The notes below the pieces were generated by a model. That model was not told the DNA's origin. It ran no database searches and was given only the letters and a program-made list of their open reading frames with translations. Below are positions 1 to 11,000 of a stretch of 64,000 bases of DNA, in pieces (position 1 is the first letter of the stretch; the number at the start of each line of letters is the position of its first letter). Source of the stretch: Litoditis marina. Taxonomy: Eukaryota; Nematoda; Chromadorea; Rhabditida; Rhabditidae. The stretch covers positions 7,211,060-7,275,059 of the forward strand of contig OZ038434.1 of assembly GCA_964036275.1 (NCBI GenBank). The letters run 5' to 3'. The translations under genes and the position numbers were made by a program.

Positions 1-2761
1 AGTGTGAGGAATGTTTCAAACACAGCCGCACAGGCAGGATTGTCCATGTCACGGTGAGTTTTTATCGCAGTTTAGTTGCCAGTCATGTGGGAAAGTGAAG
101 GTCATAGTAGTAAAATATCGGGGAACCAGTCAATGTTCGGGTCGTGTATGGATTCAACTCTATATAAGCAAAAGTGAACAATACGGATTTATGTGATACT
201 GTATGCAAGATATTCGAGAACTACCGCAAACGAACGGATAGTTCGTACTTTTCTTACTTTGTACATTGAGGTATAGTCGTCATTTTCCCCATAAAGACAG
301 CAGAGAGTTCGATTAATAGGGCGAGCGGTCGTTGATTATTTGCCAACAGGCGAGCGAGTGTGTAGATCAATGATACGCAGAGTGGCTGACCCCTCGCCAA
401 ACCCGGCTCTCAAAACGTCGATGGTACGGTGTCCAGAACGGTTTGACGAATCTTATAATTTGTTTTCAGGCGTCTGCTGACTACTTTCTCGAGGATCCTT
501 CTGCTCTTGAACACGTATGCTCGACTGGACGACGCATTAGAAGGTAGTTATCACTGTTGATGGGTATAGATCGAATGAAACCGATTAGATAATTCATTCA
601 ACCGAAGATTCAAAAAATGAATTATAAGTGCACTATAGGTAAGAGTGAACGATTTTTTTCACTTTTCATTCTAAATACCACCAAAGAGGTACTCTAATTC
701 AAACAAAACTGGCTTCACGGTATTATTACTGAGATGTTACATGGTAGACCAAAATTATAAAAAGAACGAAAGTGAAAAAATACATATAAAAACTAGAAGC
801 TGCTGACTGGTTATGCAAAATTTGGCTAAACTGTTTCAAATAGTCCAAATAGTTTCAAATAACGAAATACTATGTAAAACTGAGGAGGGAAATCAACGTT
901 ATTGCCCTATTCAGAATTCCTTTGGAAATTCACAGAAAAGAAGAAACACATTTGATCTAAAATCGAATACCATTCCACCATAATGTTGGAAAACCTAAAC
1001 AAGTTCGAGAGGCTCGCCTCAGGCTACACTCTACGAACTTGAAATCAGTTGTTCTACGTTGAAGTCTAGATTCAGAAACTTCAAACAGAATGTTTTGTCT
1101 CTCGTTAAATTCATAGTTTCTCTTCAAATCTGTACCAGTTTTTGTAGTTTCTATATCAAACTACAAACCTATCTTTTCAGTCACCCACAGTCCTTGGCCG
1201 TTCGTGAGCCAACCCCGGCAGTGAACGAAAATGTGGTCCAGCCAGCACCCCACCAGGAGAAAGATACCTTCACCGCTCCTATTTTCGATATGGAAACCAT
1301 TCACATGGCACAGGACATTACGACTGCAGAGAAAGGTAGAGACTTCATCATTACAGTAAAAACATTCAAACTTCTGTGTTGACTATGTAGGAATCTCAAG
1401 TACAGGAAAATACTATTTTTCAGGAAAAAGTGATCGAAAACTTCATCTTTCTATTTTATATCACAGAAAACATAAAAGTTGTTCTCATCGAGTTGTCTAT
1501 TTTGAACTTTGTAGTTTAATGAGTTGAAAACGTTCTTTGAGCTCAGAACATTTACAATAGGTTCCACAGATCACAAATACAATGTTTACACAAAATAAAA
1601 TACAATGTTTACACAAAATAAAATGTGCCAACAAAACGCAGAACAACAGAGACGGGTTATTGATTGAGGTTTTTGAGTTATGAAAAATTGCGTTCTGCGA
1701 TATTGCGAACCATAGAGATACCGAACGAATGTAACGTCAGTTTCGCAGAGCTTTGAACTATGAACTGAGTGGCAACCAGAATAAGTCATTCAAAATTAAA
1801 AGTCATTAAAGTAAAAGTCATTTGAAAGTAAAAGTCATTAAGTACAGAAACAGTTAAGAATCAAAAATGAAGTTTCCGAAATTTTTTGTAATTTTCGAAT
1901 CCTGACTAAAAGTGAATTAATGACTTTTACTTTTGAATGACTTTTACTTTAATGACTTTCAATTTTTAATGACTTATTCCTGGTTCCGAATTGAGTTGAG
2001 TCCTGCGTTTTCCCTTCTGTTTAGTAACTCATTGTCCACTTGAAATACATACCGATGTTTTGTGAATCATTGATAAACTAATTATTTCGAATTTTCAGAC
2101 GATGTGGTGCCTGGCGTCGAGCAAGTGCAGACGGAATGGCGCGAGATGAAGCCGCACCCGCCGCCGCCCAGTCGCTTTGTCCCCACTGCAATCGCCATGA
2201 GAACGATCACCAGACCACGTCCAATAAACGCAGTTCCAGAGGTAAGAGAACGCTTTTTCTTAAATCAAATAGTAGAAGTAGCGTGGTTTCAGTTGGGTAG
2301 TTCATTTCTTCTCTCAGAAGTACTTCAAAACTAGTTTCAACAACGTGGTAAAACCCTCACTTTGAATTATTCAAAAGGAGAGAATGAGATAATATCTATA
2401 AAGGAGAAAGTGAGAGTAAAGAGAGATGAAGGGAGCGATAGAGTAGACAGAATTCAATGATAAAGGAATATACAAAAATCTAAAATGATATACGTTCGAT
2501 TTTCAGGAGGGAGAAGTGAACCCGGAAGTTCAGTCGCCATCGGCACCTACCGGTACATCGGTGCCGCAACCCTCGACTACCGGTACATCGGTGCCGCAAC
2601 CCTCGACCAAAAGTCGTCATTCATCGTACATGTCTCTGGTGGAACTTGCGTTGGATGGATTGGATCCAGCCTTCGAACTACAGTATCAAAATGATTTGAT
2701 GAGATTCATATATTCTGATCTGCAGAGAAAATATGGACTGAGAGCTGACGCGATTATTTGA
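1..2761 (+). CDS. FLYWCH-like CCHC zinc-finger protein, copy 1 (5' part outside the window)
   Basis: Five exons are visible: 1-53, 470-543, 1181-1335, 2099-2241 and 2507-2761, joined by GT/AG introns with a continuous frame and ending in TGA. The window opens inside the zinc-finger exon: CEECF is followed by TGRIVHV, and the next exon supplies EHVC, so the pattern is C-x2-C...H-x-C. This resembles the FLYWCH/WRKY-GCM1 zinc-finger fold, which usually binds DNA; the family call is inference from the pattern. The rest is low complexity: a Pro-rich stretch (KPHPPPPSRF), then a 30-base direct repeat at 2548-2607 encoding TGTSVPQPST twice, then a more ordinary C-terminal segment with SLVELALDGLDPAFELQYQ. 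It is nearly identical to 11005-13686. The first intron holds one repeat (272-457) and the third holds another (1774-1986); both are shared with copy 2. No internal stop is seen. Whether copy 1 has an intact 5' end cannot be judged here. Confidence 0.72.
272..457 (+). repeat. Interspersed repeat family R2 (intron copy)
   Basis: About 185 bases starting TATAGTCGTCATTTTCCCC and ending near CAGAACGGTTTGACGAATC. The same sequence occurs at 4757-4954, 11255-11450, 17571-17765 and, more diverged, at 47004-47180. It lies in the first visible intron of the zinc-finger gene. It shows no coding capacity. Confidence 0.8.
1774..1986. mobile_element. Hairpin MITE with AGTCATT arms
   Basis: The left arm, built from ACCAGAATAAGTCATT and repeated AAAAGTCATT units, is mirrored by a right arm of AATGACTTTTACTTT units ending GACTTATTCCTGGT. 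The arms are about 70 bases around a unique centre. It sits in an intron of the zinc-finger gene. The duplicated copy at 12703-12914 shows that it inserted before the segmental duplication. Confidence 0.75.
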
Positions 2762-4049
2762 ATGGTGTTTTTGTTTGAATGATGGTTTCTCAAGAAGTAT
2801 GAGCGCCTTTTTCAAATGTGGTTTGTATTTTGGCCAACTCACATAATAATAGTAAAACATTTTGTCCTAGAATACTTTGTGACTCATGATCTGATAATCT
2901 TTTTGTATTTTTGAAGAAAAAACATTGTATTTTCCAAGAAATTCTAGCTCCTTGATTGTTTGTTTGTGTCGATGAGCACGCTCTCTAATTATGGCCTTTT
3001 GTTTATTAACATACTCAAGTGTAATCTTTCTGGTTTATGTCTTCTCCAATTCTGCTCTCATTTTCAACGGATATTTCATAGTTTTCCAGCTTCCTGATTT
3101 GAACACTGCCTGACGGAATATATTTATTTGTCCCCGTTTTGTTACCTATGCGATTGAATATAAACTTGAAAACAACGTGTATGTTCACAAGAAGGAAACG
3201 AAATTGACGATAACAACTCTAAGACGGTACCAAACTTCATTAATAAGTAATATTCTTTATTTCAACCTATTTGGTAAAGCCGTACAGCACGTCACCTGCC
3301 ATTCATTTTGACCACCTTGATTTTCAACACATTTTCATGCTCAAGTCATAACCGACACAACTGCTGACAAACACTAGAGAACTTTCTGTCACATGACATA
3401 GTCACGTAGTTCACACTGTAACCGTGAGTTACACTGTTGTGTAACCGTGAGTTGTTAGTTTCAGACCCCGTTTGATTAATGTTGTTTAATTACACTGCAG
3501 AGATTCCTTCTGTTTATCTCCTGCTAATGGATCATTGCTTCAATTTCTCCGCTGATTTGAGAAAAAAATCTGAATGTCTGTTGAAGTTAGGAACGATTTG
3601 TGAAGTTTGTAATATGATCAATTGTTCGGTCTGCTCGAATTAATTAGTGCATACGGTCCTCAGCGAAATTTATGATGCGGGTTCTGGCTCAAAAACTGCT
3701 GATGACCAAAATGCAAATATCCATCGCGACAATATATGGAACTTTCATGAATCGAAAAAGTGTGTAAACTGAACCATTATTTCTAAGACTTTATGAATTC
3801 GGTAAGCCAAATCTCCACTCAAATTTAGTAAGTTTCTATCAGTTATGACATGTTATTCGCTTTCTCTGCAAACTTCTCCGGTTCTTTTACTGTGCTGACA
3901 TTTCACGACAAACAACCACAATTATTGTTATTAGAGATAATTGATGATTTCGTGTAAAGTGTTCCATAACAACGTTCGGAGGAAATTCACACAAAGTGTT
4001 CAGGATCGTTTTCTTGCTGTTTTCCTCTCACGAATCCACATTTCCCGTC
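2762..4049. other. Intergenic region between zinc-finger gene copy 1 and receptor pseudogene 1
   Basis: No gene is seen. The segment is AT-rich and is largely duplicated at 13687-15049 with small indels. It must contain the 3' UTR of the zinc-finger gene and the promoter of the receptor, but I see no motif that I can assign. Confidence 0.6.
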
Positions 4050-6557
4050 ATGAAATGTCCAGAATATGAAGATCATTTGAATATTCTCGTTTGGGCCATG
4101 CAAGTTGCCACTACAGTAGGATCTCCCATCAAAGTATTTGCCCTGTTCTGCATTATATTCAGATCTTCTGCAGAAATGCGTAGATATCGCTGGTATCTTC
4201 TGAATCAACAAGTGTGGTATGTCAATTTCACTTGCACTTCACATAGTACTGGAAAGTCACCTTCCGTTTCTCCATGAGTTCAGTTCCGATGATATATCAT
4301 CATTTACGTTGATGTATTCTCATAGTTATACATCAACTCTGAAGGTGATGTTTGATTAGAAAATACGAAACTCTATTCAAAAGTTTAACGTATTGTACTA
4401 ATCAGAAGCACGTACTAATGACCGTAACTTTTAAACTAAGTGCGCAATGCGCATGTTGGCAACACTGAGAAAAAACTGCCACGTGATGCAGAAAGTTCGA
4501 TAGTTTACCGGAACTGAGATGTTTTCTCAACGTTGTGGGAGTTTTCGATTTCCATGACTGGCTCAGGTCTGGTTCACTGGATTTCTGTCTGGCCATCCTA
4601 ATCGTGCCCAGATTCTTCTTCTACCCAGCTTTGGCCCTTCATCCTCACGGTTTTCTCAACCAACTTGGTATCTCTACGCTCTTCCAAGCATTGTATTGGT
4701 TTTCCACCGCTGGAGGTAAACTCACATTTGTACGAATTGTAGTCCGGCTATGTAGTATATAGTCGCCATTTTCCCCATAAAGACTGCAGCGGGTTCGATT
4801 GATTGAGCGATGTGGGGCGAGCGATTGTTGATTACTTGCCAGCGGTTGAGAGAGTGTGTAGATCAATGATACGCAGACTGGCTGGCCCCTCGCCAAACCC
4901 CGCCCCTTACAAAATCGAGAGTACGTTGTCCACAACGGTTTGACAAATCCTATAGAAGAAATAGCTTTGTTTTGTGAAACTTGAAAAATAGACGCGAATG
5001 CGCACATTCCTGTGGGTGACGATGCAGTTTGCTAGAGGTTCAGACTATCTTAGCAACATTGGTGTGAAACTATTTTGCCCGGGAATCAGTATGAACACTC
5101 ATTCATGTCGTAACATTGAGAAAGATCGATAACCTTTGTCGATGTCTACTTTACAAAGAAAAAACATGGTTGAGTAGAATGTTTTTTGTATTCATTGTTT
5201 CCAGGTATGCTCGGTTCGGTCGTCAGCGTGTTTTTGTACCGTCATCAATGCGTTCTCCCGAATTATCATCCCAGAAAACTTTCGGGGTAGGTTTATGCCA
5301 GCGTCAAAGTACGTCACTTTTCCTGGTTGAGATAATACGTAAAATGTGCTGCACACGTAAACTATTTGCCATCACTAGTATTCAGGTATCACTGTTCGTC
5401 TCCTGGTAAGGTAGCATTGATATATTTTTTGTTATTGTTCTGTCGTTGTTATCATTTATGTTATCATATATGAGGTGGTAAACTACTTCTGATTATTAGA
5501 TTAGAGTAGAAAAGAGCAGAAAACCATACCTATCAAATGAAGTGCGCTCACAAGTTGGAACCTAGCTTGAAAGAAGGAATTATCACACTGAAATACATTC
5601 TTTTCAGCTCAATCACGACGGTCACTGCCTGCATTATCATGTTTTCGACTGTATACTGGGGTGTGTCTGAAGTTCTGGGGTTCACTTCGGAACGATAAGC
5701 TACAAAACTGTACTATGCTAAAGTGGGTAACTATTTTATTTCTCATTACTCTAATCTTTTTTTCTATTGTCATGAATAGCAGACTTTTTCAACGCTTGAA
5801 CTCACTGTGATTAAACGGTGTTTTATCTCGAAGATTGAGTCGCAGCTCATCCTTACCAGTACGTTGAGTAGGTTCAATACTCCAACTTCTTATGTTGAAT
5901 AAACTAATTGCCACATGTGGGAATCTGACGCATGTTTCTACAAATTCACCTAGCCTATCTGCGACTAACATTTTCAATCACTAACTGTTTCAGAACTTCC
6001 CTTGTGTCGAGGACGAGTTTTTCACAAACGAAACAATTGTGGTGGGAGTTGATAGACTGCCGATGATGTACTCAATGATCACCTTCATAGTCTTTCTCAC
6101 CCTCTTGGCCATTCTGATACTCAGCTACGACGCATTCCGTCAACTGCATTCGGCCGACTGCGTGTTATCCAGAAGAACTGTCCTGTTGCAAGGAATGTTC
6201 ATGAAATCACTACTCCTTCAGGTACACATACGTGTTGACGTGTTTGTTTAATAAACAAGTATAAAGATTGTAATGATAGTTTCATCGGGTTCACCGCATA
6301 ATGAGAATCCAATTCTTTCCATAATGATAGAAACGTTATAGTGGTTAAATGTTTCCTTAACCCGCTGTTTTGTAGTTTGATTTTGTTGCTTTTTGGTCTA
6401 AGTTCAGAACTTTGGTATGAACCAGATTAAATTTTAACGGAGGTATGATGAGTTCTTGTGGTTGTAATTTGTTTTAAGATTGCCGTTCCCGTTCTTCTAC
6501 TACTCGCTCCGTATATAGCTGTTATGACAAGTGTGCTTTTGCATTGTTCGGACCCAA
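4050..6557 (+). pseudogene. Class-H-like serpentine chemoreceptor, copy 1, broken
   Basis: Six exons match the intact copy at 15050-20053: 4050-4216, 4567-4715, 5205-5286, 5608-5722, 5994-6221 and 6479-6557. All splice sites are usable and the frame is continuous except in exon 4. There TSDQEAT of the intact copy reads TSER-stop-AT, with TAA at 5696-5698 in place of GAA. Exons 7 and 8 (TM7 with the HGLAG motif, and the tail) are absent: similarity to copy 2 ends at about 6684 inside intron 6, the breakpoint of the tandem duplication. The product would be cut after TM4 and could not form a seven-helix receptor. Intron 2 carries an R2 repeat. Apart from these lesions the exons are almost identical to copy 2, so the decay is recent. 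Confidence 0.85.
4757..4954 (+). repeat. Interspersed repeat family R2 (receptor intron copy)
   Basis: Starts TATAGTCGCCATTTTCCCC and ends near CACAACGGTTTGACAAATCC. It lies in intron 2 of receptor pseudogene 1 and is duplicated at 17571-17765. It is clearly related to the copy in the zinc-finger intron, so the ancestral unit already held two R2 copies. Confidence 0.8.
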
Positions 6558-7363
6558 GTGAGTTTGCTAACCAACTACTTCTCTGGTTTTGGGATGCGTG
6601 TAGTTTACTTCTGAATAGTTGTACTTGACGTTGAATAAATTCAACTAGGCGTAACTCTACACGTTTTCAATACTCACGTAAGTCAGTAAATAAAATGGCG
6701 AAAAAGAGAGATGGAAAGACTCTGTCGTTGTGCAAATAGTGTGCGGTTAGTGATTGTGCTGGAAATCAGTTTGCGAAAATGACTCGGTAGATGATTAACC
6801 GATTTCTCTGAATTTCGAAATCAGTTGAGAAACAGCACAATTATCTGCAAATCCAACAAATCTGCAAATCCAACAAGTGTCTGACCGATCGCGCAAGTTT
6901 GAGTCATTTTATGGCCCTCGAAACAGTGCGGATTTTCTTTACACTTTTTATGATACATCATACGTAATCCTATTAGCACTCGAATCTAATTTCTGGTGAC
7001 CCAGTAAAAAGGGAGGAGAAAGGATGATACCGCGAGCAGTCCTGCCGGTTATGCATTAGGCTTATACAACTATAGAATGGCACTCCTTTCACAATCGCCT
7101 ACTTTCTACATCCTATAACAATCGTTCTACCACTCTCCTTCTTGTCTTTGGAAGACTAAGTTCAGTTGAAATGCTCTTTCGCAGCGTTTCTGAATCACTC
7201 ATCGTCTACAAAATAAATATGGAAATTTAAACCAAATGCTGGCCATATTCAGAGGGTCAGATTGTACAAATCTTCGGGTGTGAAGTAACTCCTAATTTTT
7301 GCTGTTTTTCTTCGCCCCCTTTCTCACTCTCCGTTTCTCTTTCCTTTCTATCTATTTCTTGCT

Positions 7364-7435
<72 letters not shown>

Positions 7436-8073
7436 TTCTTACTCAATACCGCTCCTTTGGGCTCATTCACATCTGCTGTAAAGAGTGTCGAATGATACAT
7501 GTAGGTGACCCTTCTCACTTCCTCCTGTTGTCGAATAGAAGTTTCAATCAATAAGAACGCAACTAGGTACATTTGTATAATTTGTTGGCACTAGGCATAG
7601 AAACGCGCATTTCAGTTCCCTTTTCGGTTCGATTTCTACACATTCGTATCTATCCTCTTCATTTGTATTATGTATATGTTATTCGCTCCCTGTTTTCACT
7701 CTCCATTTCCCTCCAGTTTTTGTTCACATTGAGATTTTAGTTAACACGGAATAGGGAACTCAGATGTTTCTCCATTCATTTTTTGTCATCTTCTCCCAAT
7801 CTCTACAAGACAATCCTTGAGTTTTGATTGGATAGTGGACAGCGTTCGAGATTGAACAAAGTTACGTCCACACTAATTACTTAATTGTTTTCTGCTCTCT
7901 GTGGTAATGCATCTATAACGTCTCTATGGAGATACGACAGTTATCTTTTGCTATCATTGAGGTCACATATAACAGACATAGAGTTGATCGATGTGACCTG
8001 TAGATATTACATGCACAGCTTTGTAAAATCTAATTATGAACGTACGCTCTCATATTACCTGTTTTATTTTCAG
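6558..8073. other. Duplication junction and upstream flank of zinc-finger copy 2
   Basis: Up to about 6684 the sequence matches intron 6 of the intact receptor (19347-19475). From there it is unique in the window, so 6684/6685 is the boundary between the two duplication units. The rest is AT-rich with a long CT microsatellite. No receptor exon 7 or 8 is found. The missing first exon of the zinc-finger gene may lie here, but I cannot identify it. Confidence 0.6.
7371..7433 (+). repeat. (CT)n microsatellite
   Basis: An uninterrupted TC dinucleotide run of about 63 bases. The open frames over it on both strands (Leu-Ser and Arg-Glu repeats) are artefacts of the repeat. Confidence 0.97.
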
Positions 8074-11000
8074 ACCCAACTAACTCTAAGGTGTTTCTCT
8101 GGCTCTAATGGATTCGACGGATTCGGAAAAAGGTATGAAGAGTTTTTCAAACAAAAGTTTCTCCATCCTCGAGTTTATACATGAAGTTTCGTGACAAAGA
8201 GCGTTTTAGATTCGATATTTTTTTCAGCTCATAAGAACAAGAGCTTCTCATGAGAATTTCATGTCACCAACATGGCAAAGATATTGGTGTAACGGACATT
8301 TTTATGAGGCCCCTCCAATAGTTTTCAAACTCTCCGAAACTTTCCATGATAGTCTTTCTCATTCCCAGTGAGACTCTTGCAATGAGTTCAAGAAACCTCC
8401 AGTTCATTTTAAGAACGTATATAGTTCGTTTCACCAATCGATGACTTTCTACAGTAATCTTTTAAAAATTCAAATGCATTTATATAATCAACAAACAGAG
8501 TTTAAGATTCACTCTTTTGTATACTTGTAGTACCCAAAGTGGAAAACTGAATCACAAAGTTTAAACTATGTACAACACCTACAAGATATGATAAATTCAC
8601 TTGAAAGTTTTATTATCTTACTGTAGAGGGCTATTGTTTCGTGAAACAGACTATATAGTCGTTGCCAACGGAAAGGCGGGAGGGTACTGTATATCTCACT
8701 TTCCGCTGTGTACGCACACATATCTTTGATTCCAAAGCTTGCTCGTTATGTGCTCTAACAGCGCAGTGGTTAGCGCCCTGATACGAATATTTTGCTCGCT
8801 GGTTCGATTCCGGTGAGAGACAGAAACTTACAAATTTGGCACTCACTGTACAGATCAGAAACAATTTCCTTACTTCATAATTGGTACCTATTGGAAAAAA
8901 TATGGAAAGTATTTTTGATTAAGTTCGAGTTTGCATGAGAAAACAGTCATTAGAAAATGCAAAGTTTACTGTAGGGGTCTCAGTAGGAATGATGGCAACT
9001 ATAGCCTTTGCAGGTTCCTTCTCGACCGTCTCATGTTCCCAGTTGGCACCTACTCCACCCACAGAAAGTTCAACCATGTCAGTTTATTGAGTGAAATCTT
9101 ACTAAAATTGCTTTGAATACAAAAAAGAACAAATTTAACCAACGAATGATGGTCTTATCAGAGCGACATGACCAAAGAATTCGGGAATTACGTTAGTTTC
9201 GATAGGAAGAACACTTTCTCCACGTTTTTCAGCTATTGTAGTTTATAAACTCATCCTACTAATTCAAACTACTCACAGCACCTGTGAGTTGATTTATTTT
9301 CGGTGATAAAACGTAAATTTTTCGAGAAGGGACGCGTAGAAAATACGTAATTGTTTGCTTTTTTCAGAGCCGAACTATTCAAGAAGAAAGTTGGTCGATC
9401 ACCAAAATCAAAGATCAGCACACCAGTTATTGGTAAAAGTGAGTATAGCTAGAGAGTTTTTTACTGTTACTATAACATAGACGAGCCATTTTGAGTATAC
9501 TTATTTAGGTCACGTAAAAGAGTAAAGATCATGGAGACGGAGACTATCCACTAGTATAATTTTGGCATACATGAAATACACAATCTATTACACTTAAAGA
9601 ATAATCTGAATCTGATTCCTGCACGCAGCACTACATACGTAGTTTTGCTCACAGTATACGTATAAATAAAATGATTCAATTGAAATACTGGAATTCTTTA
9701 AGTGGGAGTGACCAGAGTTTTAACTAACACAACTGAATGGTTTTTTGGGTTACGGTACATTTAACATTCTGCTGCGAAGTTTTCTTTTAAATTTTGTTTA
9801 TATTGGTGTTCTGAATTTCGCTTGATGTGATGGAGTCTCAAAATTATACATAATTTCGTTGAATTTTGTTTTTGTAGGAGGCAAAAAGAGAAACGTGTGG
9901 CGCGCGATGGGTCCTATTCCGGAAGTAACGGAATTCAAAGCACATCTGGATCCAAGAAACACTGGTTTGTGTTTTTCTCTTGTTAACAATTTACGTGTTT
10001 TTATCTCCATTGAGACGCATACAATACATTTTCAAACATTCGGTTAGTTTTATTTACGTCAAATTCTTACGGAAACAATTTTCGAATTTTATTATGATTA
10101 CAGTGTGTTCGAAAATATTTACGAAAACTTGAAGTTTGCCTTAGAACGTAGTCATGGGAAAATGTATACTACTGTAAAAGTCTTAGTAGGAATGCTGCAG
10201 GAATTGAACCATAATAGCTTTACTGCTTTCACATGACGGACTGAGCATGATGCGCACGGGATCGCGGGTGGTATGACAATTTTCATGGGACTTAGCCGTA
10301 GAAAATCTGGTTCCAAGTCTTGCGGGAAAGAACTCCGGACTAAGTACCGCCCTAAGTCCCATATTTTAAACACGAAACCTCTTCAACTTTGAACGAAATA
10401 TGAGGAAATATACGCATTTTTATCTAATTTTCTGACTATTTTCCATTTTCCACTTTAAATTCAATTCAATTGACTCCGAACTACTAGTTTTGTCTCATTG
10501 AAGACTCAAAAACTGACGCGTAGCCTTGATTCTTCGAGCCACGTCTGAGCCAATTAGCCACGGCCCCTTAAATCCCCCTCTAACTACCCCCAGGTTCTGT
10601 CTGAGATGACGCGCACTGTTAAAAGTCACACTTAGTTTGCGATTGCAAAATTTTAAGTTCGCGCGAAAGTGGTTGCAACGCGTTTCCTTTAATGTATCAA
10701 GTGATTCAGTAGTTGATGAGATAGCTAGAACTCCTTCAAAAAGTGTATATTTTCTATTGGAACCCGTAATAATACCAAAATGGGCTCGGTTTTGCCGTTT
10801 CCATAGTTTTCATGACTCAAAAATTAGAAGATATTCTTGTTAGCCTGTTTGGTGTTTTACTCTCTAACTAGAATCTTTATATTCCTAGAATCCAGTTTTA
10901 GGTGACAGGATTCTGAGTCTCATTTACATCTGCCCCCTCACACATGAGATGCTGTTCTTCAAGTATCAGTATACGATGAAGAAACAAGGCATCCATTGTT

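Noticed and set aside
4645..5007. 120-codon minus-strand open frame, with a partner at 17458-17709
   Set aside because: It lies across receptor exon 2 and the R2 repeat. The similar frames at 11193-11393 and 46964-47158 share only the repeat, so it is a repeat artefact.
5100..5410. 97-codon plus-strand open frame over receptor exon 3
   Set aside because: It is an out-of-frame or intron-extended reading of the exon at 5205-5286.
7299..7572. Open frames of Leu-Ser and Arg-Glu repeats over the CT run (also at 35562-35632 and 38491-38886)
   Set aside because: They are produced by dinucleotide repeats and have no splice or protein support.
8108..8132. ATG at 8108 as the zinc-finger start
   Set aside because: Its frame runs through exon 2 but meets TAA in exon 3, while the other frame stays open through all later exons.
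8651..8850. Functional tRNA genes at the SINE-like repeats
   Set aside because: A and B boxes are present, but acceptor and anticodon stems cannot form, and the same flanking sequence recurs in every copy.
10882..10901. Acceptor CCTAG at 10887 for the zinc-finger exon
   Set aside because: With the incoming phase it gives a TGA within six codons. The acceptor at 10901 keeps the frame.
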